Source: Candidatus Latescibacterota bacterium
GTDB lineage: Bacteria > Latescibacterota > 4484-107 > B68-G9
NCBI GenBank assembly: GCA_012962735.1
Contig: DTXA01000559.1
Span: 1 to 9,796, forward strand
DNA: 9,796 bases
Direction of reading: 5' to 3'
Position numbers and translations under genes: made by a program. Positions 1-6,405 of this stretch are shown here, piece by piece. The notes beneath the pieces were generated by a model. That model was not told the DNA's origin, did not search any database, and saw nothing but the letters and a program-made list of their open reading frames with translations. Position 1 is the stretch's first letter. Each line of letters begins with the position of its first letter.

Positions 1-201
1 GTGATTCAAATCACTTTCTTGAGAGCAATTTCCTCAGTTCTGAATTTAGTCTATATGAAATAACCAACGACGGAGTAGAAAAACGGCTAGGTTTATTGTT
101 TTGCAGAATTTGTCTTCTGGCATTTTTTAATCCTCTAAAAAATCACTGATTATTCCATTTAGAATTTTTTAGTTCTCCAGTGTAGGTTAGGTTTTTCAAG
201 C
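1..201. other. AT-rich tract with no gene, abutting a truncated gene
   Basis: I find no coding sequence here. The tract to base 204 is 33% G+C (67 of 204), whereas bases 241-300 are about 70%, so composition changes abruptly at the end of the truncated chaperone reading frame. It holds small AT-rich palindromes: bases 1-14 (GTGATT, two bases, AATCAC), 122-143 (8-bp arms) and AATCA-C-TGATT near 141-151. No transposase fragment, clear terminal repeat or target duplication is visible because the window begins inside the tract. It could be the end of a mobile element, foreign DNA, or a contig or assembly junction. Confidence 0.6.
122..143. repeat. 8-bp inverted repeat in the AT-rich tract
   Basis: ATTTTTTA (122-129) and TAAAAAAT (136-143) are perfect reverse complements separated by the six bases ATCCTC. 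The stem is pure A/T, so it would be a weak RNA hairpin; a role as a DNA structure or as part of a mobile-element end is possible but unsupported. Confidence 0.4.
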
Positions 202-495
202 TCACTGTTGTGTCGTTATCTCCGTGAGTATCCTGTCCCATGTCTCCTGCACCAGACTCCGCCGGTCCGGCTCCCGACCGGCCTCCTGCTTGCGTTGGAG
301 GTACGTCTGTTGGAGCATCCTCTGGAACGTCTGTACCGTGATGGCCCGACCGTTGATCTCCCCCACTACGCGCGAGAGACCTCGGGAACGTCTGCCGGTG
401 ATGTCCATCCCCCACGCGAACACTATCATTCCCACGAACGCTACAGCAGTTATCCACAATATCATCTTGGTGTTCTTCCTCATACGGTTCAGCAT
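202..495 (-). pseudogene. Truncated PpiD/SurA-type periplasmic peptidyl-prolyl isomerase (N-terminal fragment)
   Basis: The 97 residues match the SurA_N/PpiD-type N-terminus: a basic start (MLNRMRKNTK), one membrane anchor at about residues 11-30 (ILWITAVAFVGMIVFAWGM), then an amphipathic region (VGEINGRAITVQTFQRML, about 44-61) that begins the chaperone domain. Full-length relatives are several hundred residues, with a parvulin domain and further helices that assist folding of exported proteins. Here the frame stops after ...ILTEITTQQ, exactly where the AT-rich tract begins, so no catalytic domain remains. The start is well supported: ATG at 493-495 preceded by GGAAGGAGGGATCGCG. Without the T at base 204 (minus strand) the frame would read QQELEK and then stop after 14 codons, so a single indel does not restore the gene. 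Likely causes are an insertion, a rearrangement or an assembly join. Identity as a SurA_N-family fragment is fairly sure. Confidence 0.72.
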
Positions 496-513
496 CGCGA
501 TCCCTCCTTCCCA

Positions 514-542
514 AAGATATCCTCTTTCTACCTCCGAGGCAA
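514..542 (-). promoter_or_regulatory. Possible promoter for the truncated chaperone gene
   Basis: On the minus strand TTGCCT (542-537) and TATCTT (519-514) are 17 bases apart in the 78-bp divergent intergenic region. The -10 continues as TATCTTTG, which also fits the TAnnTTTG box known in Bacteroidota. The implied start site would lie very close to the Shine-Dalgarno sequence, which weakens the call. Confidence 0.25.
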
Positions 543-573
543 GGGGAAAATACTTGACCTGCCGGCCGGGCCG

Positions 574-2088
574 GTGTACCTTCAGCTCGTGCGCACCGTC
601 CTACCCATAGCTGTAGCGGGCTTAGCAGGCCTTCTGTACCTCAACGCACTCCGAGGCGGGTTCGTCTGGGACGACATTCCGCTTATAGCCGAAAATCCAG
701 CCCTTCGGACCCTGAAGAACCTGCCCAAGGCCCTGATCTCGGACTTCTCAGGCCTGGCCGATCCATCCCGCAGGAGCGGCTATTACCGGCCCGTAACGGT
801 GATCACCTATTTCCTGGACTATCACCTCTGGAGGGGCTGGCCCTTTGGGTTTCACCTCTCCAACCTCCTCTTCCACGCCCTCTGCTCCCTTCTGATATAC
901 CTTCTGTCCCTCAAGGCCCTCGGGTCACGAGAGGTCGCCTCTGCCGCCGGGTTCCTCTTCGCCGCCCATCCAGTCCACACCGAGGCTGTAGCCTGGATAT
1001 CCGGTCGGACCGACGTCCTGGCTGCCCTCTTCCTGCTGGCCGCACTGTTGGCTATGGACCGAACCTACGGACTGAGCTTGGCCCTCTCGGCCCTCAGCAT
1101 GGGGGCCAAGGAATCCGGGACCTCGGTGGTTCTGTTGGCCCCTTTGTACGGGATGCTCCACCTCGGGAAGGCCCCCAGGCGGTATATATGGTACGCCTTG
1201 GTTGGGGCTGGGTTCTGGACCCTACGCTGGTCCGTGGTCGGAGGGGTACGCCTCCCCCCGGAGACCCCGATCCCCCCCATTCCTCTGCGTGTAGCCGAGG
1301 TCCCCCTCCTGTGGGGAAGGTACATCTGGAAGTTGATATGGCCTCTTCAGCTCAATGCGGAGTGGGAGGTCCCGGCGCCCGTGTCCCTCGGCTTCCAACA
1401 CCTCGTAGGCTGGGGCATCCTCGCCTGCGGGACATACTATCTCCTCAGGCGTTGGAGGAAACACCTATCCATCGTATTCGGCCTCGGCTTCCTGTTCTTG
1501 GGCCTCCTCCCCGTCTCCGGGGTCGTGCCCCTCTACGACAGGACAGCAGAGCGATTCCTGTACCTCCCATCGGCGGGCTTCGCCCTCCTGACCGCCTGGG
1601 GATGGGCATTCATCCTGCGTTGGAGGCGAACCCTCGCCTGGGCCCTGCTCTCGGGGGTCGTGTTGGCTTACTCCTGGACCACGGTCAGCAGAAACCGGGT
1701 GTGGAAGGACCAGGAGACACTGTTCTGGGCCACCGTCCGGGACGCCCCCCATTCCGCCAGGGCGCACTACAACCTCGGGACCTACCTGTTGGGGAAGGGT
1801 AATTACGACGAAGCTATATCCCTACTTCGTAAGGCGCTCTCCCTCCGGCCCGGCTTCCGCGAGGCTCAGTACAACCTCGCCTGTGCGTATGCCTTAAAGG
1901 GCGACACGGACCGGGCCATCCGGGCCCTTTGGAGGGCCGTGCGCATGGGGGTGCGGGACGGGAACTACATCGCCAGTGACCCGGACTTGAAAACTCTTCA
2001 CTCCGACCCCCGCTTCCGGACCTTGCTTAGGGCCCTCGGGGTGGCCGGACCTCCACCCGGACCCTTCGGACCCCGGCGTTCTCCATAA
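574..2088 (+). CDS. TMTC-like multi-pass membrane protein with C-terminal TPR repeats
   Basis: This 504-residue protein resembles the TMTC group: GT-C-fold-like membrane proteins followed by TPRs. Visible landmarks are an early membrane segment (about 6-25), FVWDD with the paired acidic residues at 33-34 in the luminal-loop position typical of GT-C transferases, YYRPV (70-74), HPVHTEAVAWISGRTD (132-147), KES (179-181) and AERFLYLPS (325-333). Further hydrophobic segments follow to about 370. Two TPRs lie at about 395-428 (NLGTYLLGKGNYDEAI) and 429-462, and the tail reads DPDLKTLHSDPRFRTLL, a common ending after TPRs. Eukaryotic TMTCs are O-mannosyltransferases; the role of bacterial relatives is unestablished, so sugar transfer to exported proteins is inference. 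No good ribosome site marks the start. I chose GTG 574, just before the first hydrophobic segment; GTG 589 is an alternative. An upstream ATG at 208 is open but runs antisense through the chaperone gene. The 3' end overlaps the convergent propeller gene by 62 bp. Confidence 0.8.
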   Translation: MYLQLVRTVLPIAVAGLAGLLYLNALRGGFVWDDIPLIAENPALRTLKNLPKALISDFSGLADPSRRSGYYRPVTVITYFLDYHLWRGWPFGFHLSNLLFHALCSLLIYLLSLKALGSREVASAAGFLFAAHPVHTEAVAWISGRTDVLAALFLLAALLAMDRTYGLSLALSALSMGAKESGTSVVLLAPLYGMLHLGKAPRRYIWYALVGAGFWTLRWSVVGGVRLPPETPIPPIPLRVAEVPLLWGRYIWKLIWPLQLNAEWEVPAPVSLGFQHLVGWGILACGTYYLLRRWRKHLSIVFGLGFLFLGLLPVSGVVPLYDRTAERFLYLPSAGFALLTAWGWAFILRWRRTLAWALLSGVVLAYSWTTVSRNRVWKDQETLFWATVRDAPHSARAHYNLGTYLLGKGNYDEAISLLRKALSLRPGFREAQYNLACAYALKGDTDRAIRALWRAVRMGVRDGNYIASDPDLKTLHSDPRFRTLLRALGVAGPPPGPFGPRRSP

Positions 2089-4027
2089 GATCTAAGGCCC
2101 TGAGCACCACCCAATGGCCTCCCGGCTCCAGCGAGAGCTCTATCGAAAACCGCTCCTCCCGGCTGTCCCATACCCCGTCCTCGGGCAGGACCACCCGCCA
2201 CTTCCCGGAGTCCACGGCGTACGACAGCCCCTTCAGGGGCGTGGTCTCGTCCCAGACCCTGCCCTCCAACCTGACCTTGTGGCCGTCGGCATGGACCTCG
2301 GCCTCTATGTGCGGAGCAGCGTGGTCGACGAAGAACGGCCTGCTGATCCGTTCCCCCGTCAGGGCCACATCCGGGGGGTTTGAGGGCAGGTCGGAGGCCT
2401 CCACCTTCAGCTCGTACTCCCCGTCCGCCGTGGTCTCTGTGTCCCAGACGTAAGAGGGGGCGGTAAGTTCGTCCTCTAAGACCTTCCACTCCTTCTCACC
2501 CACCGGCCTTATCAAAAGGCGGAAGCTCATCCGGTCCCCGTTCGGGTCCTCCACCTCCCACCGCACTAAGAAAACCCCCCGCTTGGCCGGGACTCCCCGG
2601 GGCTTGGGCTGGGGGGGCTGGCCCTCGCCTGGCCCGCGCTCCGCACGGTACGGGCCGATGCTCAAGGCCCTCACCTCGGGAGGAAGGTTCGCCTGGACCC
2701 CGGACAGCACCACCTTCCGCACTATGGGGGTCTTCTTCCCGTCGGACCTCAAGACGATCTGGTACTGGAGGAAGCGGGCAGGGGGGCTGGTGATGGGGCC
2801 GGGCTTTCTTAAGGGCTTGGACCAGTCGTTCCATGTCTCGTCCGGCTCCTCCGTGTTCCCCGAACGGGTGCGCAGGAGCACCTCCGTCCCCTTTGGGGAC
2901 CGGGCATTCCACATAACCCTCCCCCAGCGGGAAGGGGCCCCCGAATCGTACACCCGGGATGTAAACCTCCCTGTATCCACGTACGCCCGCTCCAACCTGT
3001 ACACCTTTCCCAGGTCCCCTGTGCCCACGTACACCCCCCTCTCTACCTCTAAGGCGCACAATGGATACCCCCCCTCCATACGGGCCAGATGCAGGTGGCG
3101 CTTTCCGTCCGAGGAGAGCAGGTGCAACTCCCCCTCCTTGCCGGTCCCGACCAGGAGAGGAAGTTCCCCGGACTGGAGGAAGTTCAAAGTGAGCAAGAGG
3201 GGGGACTTAAAGCGCCAGATCGGCCGGGCCAACCCCCCCTCTACCCTGTACACCGCGCATCTGGTCTGGGCTTCCTCCCCCTCGCCCGACATTGCTCCTA
3301 CGTATAGCACCCCTCCATTCCCCAACGTCAGTGCGTGCACCTCCCGCTCGGGCGCGTCGTAGAGCACTCGGGTCCTTCCCCGGGCATCTACGTGATATAC
3401 GAGCCCCTTCCCCGCCCCTCCGGCGTAGAACCCCCCATCCCCGTCGGGCAACAGGCACACGAGGTTGTCCTCCGGAGCCCTGAACACCTCCTCCGCCTTT
3501 CCCTCCTCCACCCTGAGGAGCGCCCCTCCAGGCCCAGTAGCCGCATAGAGCTTCCCCCCCTCTCCGAAAGCCAACGCCCACACGTACTGCTTCCCAGTTC
3601 GGCAGAAGACCGATGGGGGCCTGTCGGGGGGGATCCGGTACACCACCCCGTCCGGGGAGGACCCCGCGTAGACAGTCCCCCTCCCGTCCACGGCCAAACT
3701 CTGTATCCCAACCTCAGGAGAGTCGAATATCAGCTCGACCTTTCCGTCGGAGGATATCCTGAACACCTTGCCCTCGTTCCCGGTTCCGGCGTACAGGTTC
3801 CCCTCGGCGTCAGAGGCCATGCTCCAGACGTAGAGCTCCCCTAAGTCCGCCACCAGCTCCAGCTTCGGGGCCAGCGAAAGCTCCCCATCCCGGCTCAGGC
3901 TCACCCCCTCCCGCTTCCCCTGGGAGAACGCCTCGTATGTGTCCTCCCTCCAGAAGAAGGTGGTGGACGCAAAAGCGGTCCAGCACGCCAACAGCAGCAA
4001 CATCCCGGCCATAATTCCTCCCTTCAC
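2027..4027 (-). CDS. Secreted beta-propeller protein with C-terminal beta-sandwich domains
   Basis: An exported 666-residue protein of unknown function. A signal peptide (MKGGIMAGMLLLLACWTAFA, residues 1-20) is followed by WRED and then repeated propeller blades: NLYAGTGNEGKVFRISSDG (77-95), TVYAGSSPDGVVYRI (118-132), KLYAATGPGGALLRV (159-173), GFYAGGAGKGLVYHVD (199-214), VLYVGAMSG (240-248), LLVGTGKEGELHLLSSDG (291-308) and GVYVGTGDLGKVYRL (331-345), about seven in all. The 350-445 region (GRFTSRVYDSG, WGRVMWNA) looks like a galactose-binding-type sandwich. Residues about 484-570 (RWEVEDPNGD, DGEYELKVEASD) resemble fibronectin III, and another sandwich follows. Family members in other bacteria are uncharacterised; a surface or periplasmic binding role is inference. 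GTG 4027 overlaps the argS stop as GTGA, implying translational coupling, and supplies the lysine of the signal peptide. ATG 4012 has a stronger ribosome site (GGGAGGAATT) and is a real alternative start. Confidence 0.82.
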   Translation of the reverse strand: MKGGIMAGMLLLLACWTAFASTTFFWREDTYEAFSQGKREGVSLSRDGELSLAPKLELVADLGELYVWSMASDAEGNLYAGTGNEGKVFRISSDGKVELIFDSPEVGIQSLAVDGRGTVYAGSSPDGVVYRIPPDRPPSVFCRTGKQYVWALAFGEGGKLYAATGPGGALLRVEEGKAEEVFRAPEDNLVCLLPDGDGGFYAGGAGKGLVYHVDARGRTRVLYDAPEREVHALTLGNGGVLYVGAMSGEGEEAQTRCAVYRVEGGLARPIWRFKSPLLLTLNFLQSGELPLLVGTGKEGELHLLSSDGKRHLHLARMEGGYPLCALEVERGVYVGTGDLGKVYRLERAYVDTGRFTSRVYDSGAPSRWGRVMWNARSPKGTEVLLRTRSGNTEEPDETWNDWSKPLRKPGPITSPPARFLQYQIVLRSDGKKTPIVRKVVLSGVQANLPPEVRALSIGPYRAERGPGEGQPPQPKPRGVPAKRGVFLVRWEVEDPNGDRMSFRLLIRPVGEKEWKVLEDELTAPSYVWDTETTADGEYELKVEASDLPSNPPDVALTGERISRPFFVDHAAPHIEAEVHADGHKVRLEGRVWDETTPLKGLSYAVDSGKWRVVLPEDGVWDSREERFSIELSLEPGGHWVVLRALDLMENAGVRRVRVEVRPPRGP

Positions 4028-5721
4028 ATCTCCTTGGGAGCCTCCATGCCCAAGAGGTACAAGCCATTAGATAGTACAGTTTTGGCGGCATATACCAACA
4101 GCGCCCTGGCCCGGGAGAGTTCCCGGTCCTCCCCGATCACCCTGTGAGCGTTGTAGAACTTGTTGGCGGCTGTGGCGAGGTCTATCATATGCCCGGCCAG
4201 TACCCCCGGCTCGTACTGATATGCCGCCAAGCGCACTGTCTCCGGGAACCGCTCCAACAGCCGGATCACCGCCCACTCCTCCGGCTCCCTCAGAAGCCCG
4301 AACTCCACCTCCGGGCTCGGCCCCTCCCCGTACTTCCGCAATATGCTGCACAGCCTCGCATGCGTGTACTGGAGGTAAGGCCCTGTCTCCCCATCGAATT
4401 TCAGCACCTCATCCCAATCGAAGACCGCCTCCTTGATCCTCCTACCCTTCAAGTTGGCGAACATTACAGCCCCGACCCCCACCTTACGAGCCACCTCCTC
4501 CCTGCTCTCGAGCCCAGGGTTCTTCTCCTCTATGATCCCCCGCACCAGCTCTATCGCCCTTCCGAACACCTCCTCCAACAGCACGATACGCCCCTTCCGG
4601 GTGGACATCCTCCCGTGGCGGAAGCGCATCAGCCCGAAGGGAACGTGGACGCACCGGTCGGCCCACTCGTACCCCATGAGCCTCAACACCTGGAAAACCT
4701 GCCGGAAGTGAAGCTGCTGATCCGCCCCTACGACATAGAGCATCTTGGCGAACTTAAACCTCTCCCAACGATAGATGGCCGCGGCTATATCTCTGGTGGC
4801 GTATAGAGAAGCCTCGTCGCTTTTGAGTATGAGGCAAGGGGACATATCGTACTCCGAGAGGTCCACAACCAGCGCCCTCTCGCTCTCCCGGGCCAGCCCC
4901 AGCTCCTTCAACCTCCGGACCACCTCCGGGACCCGGTCGTTGTAAAAGCTCTCCCCCCAATAATGGTCGAACGAAATCCCCATCAGCTCGTACACCTTCC
5001 GGAACTCCCTCAAGCTCAGGTCCCGGAACCGTTCCCAGAGTTTCCTCGCCTCCCGGTCCCCCTCCTCCAGCCTCTTGAACCATGCCTTCGCCTCGTCCTC
5101 CAACTCGGGCTGGCCCTCCGCCTCCCTGTGGAACCGCACGTACAGCTCCAAAAGGTGCCCTATGGGGTCGGCATCCAAAGCCTTCTCGTCCCCCCACCTC
5201 CTAAAGGCCGCTATGAGCTTGCCGAACTGGGTTCCCCAGTCCCCTAAGTGGTTTATACCTATAGGCTTGTATCCCAAAACCCCGTACAGCCGGTACAGAG
5301 ACCAGCCGATGGCCGTGGTGCGCAGGTGGTGGATCCCGAAGGGCTTTGCGATGTTGGGCGAGGAGAAATCCACCACCACCACCTTTCCTTTCCCCTCGTC
5401 CGAACCCCCGTACCTCTCCCTCCGCTCGTACACACCTATCAGCACGTACTCCGCCAGTGCTTCTTTATCCACCCGGAAGTTCAGGTAGGGCCCGGCCGCC
5501 TCGGCCGCTAGAATGTATCCTCCCGGTCTTATCCTCCCGGCCAGTTCTGAGGCTATCTGCTGCGGAGGCCTGCGTAAGGCCTTAGCTAAGGGGAAACAGG
5601 GCAATGAGTACTCCCCAAGCTCCGGGTCCGGGGGAAGCTGGACGTGGGCGGCCAGGTCCTCCGGGGGGAGGCCCACCTCCCTGCTGACGCGTTCTGTGAG
5701 CTCCCGGACGAAGGGGTTCAT
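4024..5721 (-). CDS. argS: Arginyl-tRNA synthetase
   Basis: Cytoplasmic class I synthetase that charges tRNA-Arg with arginine using ATP. The length (565 residues) is normal and domains are in family order: an N-terminal additional domain (1-85), a Rossmann catalytic domain with SSPNIAKPFGIHHLRTT (120-136), NHLGDWGTQFGKL (157-169), LYATRDIAAAIYR (306-318), GADQQLHFRQ (332-341), MSTRKG (372-377, the KMSKS-equivalent loop of ArgRS) and a C-terminal DALR anticodon-binding domain ending in LLGMEAPKEM. The oddity is the HIGH signature: where most ArgRS have HVGH, this one reads GIHH (129-132), keeping the second histidine but swapping the first His and the Gly. Everything else is intact, so it is probably functional. 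ATG 5721 has only a weak ribosome site (GAG). It follows its own leader and promoter, and its stop overlaps the propeller gene start, so the two are likely co-expressed. Confidence 0.97.
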   Translation of the reverse strand: MNPFVRELTERVSREVGLPPEDLAAHVQLPPDPELGEYSLPCFPLAKALRRPPQQIASELAGRIRPGGYILAAEAAGPYLNFRVDKEALAEYVLIGVYERRERYGGSDEGKGKVVVVDFSSPNIAKPFGIHHLRTTAIGWSLYRLYGVLGYKPIGINHLGDWGTQFGKLIAAFRRWGDEKALDADPIGHLLELYVRFHREAEGQPELEDEAKAWFKRLEEGDREARKLWERFRDLSLREFRKVYELMGISFDHYWGESFYNDRVPEVVRRLKELGLARESERALVVDLSEYDMSPCLILKSDEASLYATRDIAAAIYRWERFKFAKMLYVVGADQQLHFRQVFQVLRLMGYEWADRCVHVPFGLMRFRHGRMSTRKGRIVLLEEVFGRAIELVRGIIEEKNPGLESREEVARKVGVGAVMFANLKGRRIKEAVFDWDEVLKFDGETGPYLQYTHARLCSILRKYGEGPSPEVEFGLLREPEEWAVIRLLERFPETVRLAAYQYEPGVLAGHMIDLATAANKFYNAHRVIGEDRELSRARALLVYAAKTVLSNGLYLLGMEAPKEM

Positions 5722-5730
5722 CTCAGAAAC

Positions 5731-5757
5731 GGCCTCTCTTTCGGCCTAATATAGGCC
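5731..5757 (-). promoter_or_regulatory. argS leader with two mutually exclusive hairpins
   Basis: Read on the minus strand the leader contains GGCCTA (5757-5752), TAGGCC (5748-5743) and GGCC (5734-5731). The middle segment can pair with the first (6 bp, 3-nt loop) or with the last (4 bp, 8-nt loop GAAAGAGA), and the last segment ends nine bases before the argS start codon. Such competing stems could modulate argS expression, but GGCC-rich sequence pairs easily and no T-box features are present. The sub-segment 5734-5749 recurs upstream of the ATP-grasp gene. Confidence 0.35.
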
Positions 5758-5782
5758 CCCCTTTTTGGTCCTCGAAGAGATA

Positions 5783-5811
5783 AATATAGGACATATAAGT
5801 GGGAAAGACAA
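5783..5811 (-). promoter_or_regulatory. Sigma-70-type promoter for argS
   Basis: On the minus strand TTGTCT (5811-5806) and TATATT (5788-5783) are spaced by exactly 17 bases, both close to the housekeeping consensus. The predicted start site near 5776 gives a leader of about 55 nt before argS. The promoter lies just beyond the nikR stop, so argS need not depend on nikR transcription. Confidence 0.55.
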
Positions 5812-5822
5812 GGAATTTTGGG

Positions 5823-6239
5823 TCAATACAGCCCTTGGCCGCTCGTGGCCATCGTGAGAGCGCCGTACTTGACCCCTCGGACGCTGGTGAGTCGGTCCGC
5901 TATCTCTCGTATGCGTCTGGCCCTATCCCGGATCACCAGCACTTCCAAGCAGTTGTGTTCGTCTAAGTGGACGTGCAGGGAGGAGATAATGGCGGGGTGG
6001 TAGAGGTGCTGCAGGCGGGTGAGGACCTGGGTGAGTTCCCGGAGCTCATGGTCGTACACCAAGGTGACCGTGCCCACTGTCTCCCGATCCTCTTCCCACT
6101 CGTGGGCCACCAGATGTTCCCGTATAAGGTCTCGGATGGCCTCAGATCTGGTCTTATATCCCTTCCGGGCTATCAGCTGGTCGAAGTGCTCGAGCAGTTC
6201 CCCGGGAAGGGAAACTCCGAAGCGAACGGTACCCTTCAT
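5823..6239 (-). CDS. nikR: Nickel-responsive transcriptional regulator NikR
   Basis: A 138-residue ribbon-helix-helix repressor of the NikR/CopG family, the expected family length. The N-terminus (VRFGVSLPGELLEHFDQL, then RSEAIRDLIREHL, to about residue 43) is the DNA-binding RHH domain; the rest is the ACT-like nickel-binding and tetramerisation domain. The high-affinity nickel ligands of E. coli NikR (His76, His87, His89, Cys95) align with H78, H89, H91 and C97 in LQHLYHPAIISSLHVHLDEHNC, so metal sensing should be intact. ATG 6237-6239 starts the homology; the longer open frame would run into the tRNA gene. Only AAGG two bases before the ATG resembles a ribosome site. The start lies 15 nt after the encoded CCA of tRNA-Ala, so a shared transcript is likely. 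No nickel transporter or nickel enzyme is in the window, and I did not see a GTATGA...TCATAC-type operator. Targets may be elsewhere. Confidence 0.93.
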   Translation of the reverse strand: MKGTVRFGVSLPGELLEHFDQLIARKGYKTRSEAIRDLIREHLVAHEWEEDRETVGTVTLVYDHELRELTQVLTRLQHLYHPAIISSLHVHLDEHNCLEVLVIRDRARRIREIADRLTSVRGVKYGALTMATSGQGLY

Positions 6240-6254
6240 CGCCTTAAAAAAGAA

Positions 6255-6330
6255 TGGTGGAGCTGAGCGGATTCGAACCGCTGGCCTCCACACTGCCAGT
6301 GTGGCGCTCTCCCGCCTGAGCTACAGCCCC
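6255..6330 (-). tRNA. tRNA-Ala (anticodon GGC), CCA encoded
   Basis: The 76 bases fold as a standard cloverleaf: acceptor GGGGCTG/CAGCTCC, D stem GCTC/GAGC, anticodon stem CCACA/TGTGG with loop CTGGCAG, a five-base variable loop, T stem AGCGG/CCGCT with loop TTCGAAT, then A73 and genomic CCA. Anticodon positions 34-36 read GGC, decoding GCC and GCU alanine codons. The third acceptor pair is G3-U70, the classic alanyl-tRNA synthetase identity element, which independently confirms the assignment. Confidence 0.97.
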
Positions 6331-6351
6331 ACCTTTGTCCCTAAAGAAAAT

Positions 6352-6379
6352 AAAAACTCGGTCCAAAGTCAAGAGTTTT
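6352..6379 (-). terminator. Possible intrinsic terminator after the kinase gene
   Basis: On the minus strand AAAACTC (6379-6373) and GAGTTTT (6359-6353) form a 7-bp stem with a 13-nt loop, followed by TATTTTCTTT. It lies about 27 nt after the kinase stop and before tRNA-Ala. The stem is A/T-heavy and therefore weak. TTGACT (6372-6367) sits in the loop and could be a -35 box for the tRNA-nikR unit, with a poor TTTCTT 17 bases downstream. Either function or both are possible. Confidence 0.3.
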
Positions 6380-6405
6380 GAATATGAACAAAAAAACTCT
6401 GAAGC

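Noticed and set aside
1..204. CRISPR leader or insertion-sequence end
   Set aside because: There are no repeated units, transposase remnants or definable terminal repeats, so neither can be supported from this tract.
208..573. N-terminal extension of the TMTC-like protein from an ATG at 208
   Set aside because: It runs antisense through the truncated chaperone gene, shows no hydrophobic or family-like sequence and would not be exported or inserted sensibly.
1188..1802. 204-codon open frame on the plus strand
   Set aside because: It lies within the TMTC-like gene in another frame; the proline- and arginine-rich translation is typical of GC-rich shadow frames.
3335..3844. 169-codon plus-strand open frame opposite the propeller gene
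   Set aside because: Shadow of the minus-strand coding sequence with no start signal or recognisable domain.
5722..5822. T-box riboswitch or NikR operator between nikR and argS
   Set aside because: The leader of about 55 nt is too short for a T-box and has no specifier or antiterminator structure; no GTATGA...TCATAC-type dyad is present.
6240..6293. Longer NikR frame beginning at 6293
   Set aside because: The extra 18 residues would be encoded by the tRNA-Ala gene and do not resemble the NikR N-terminus.
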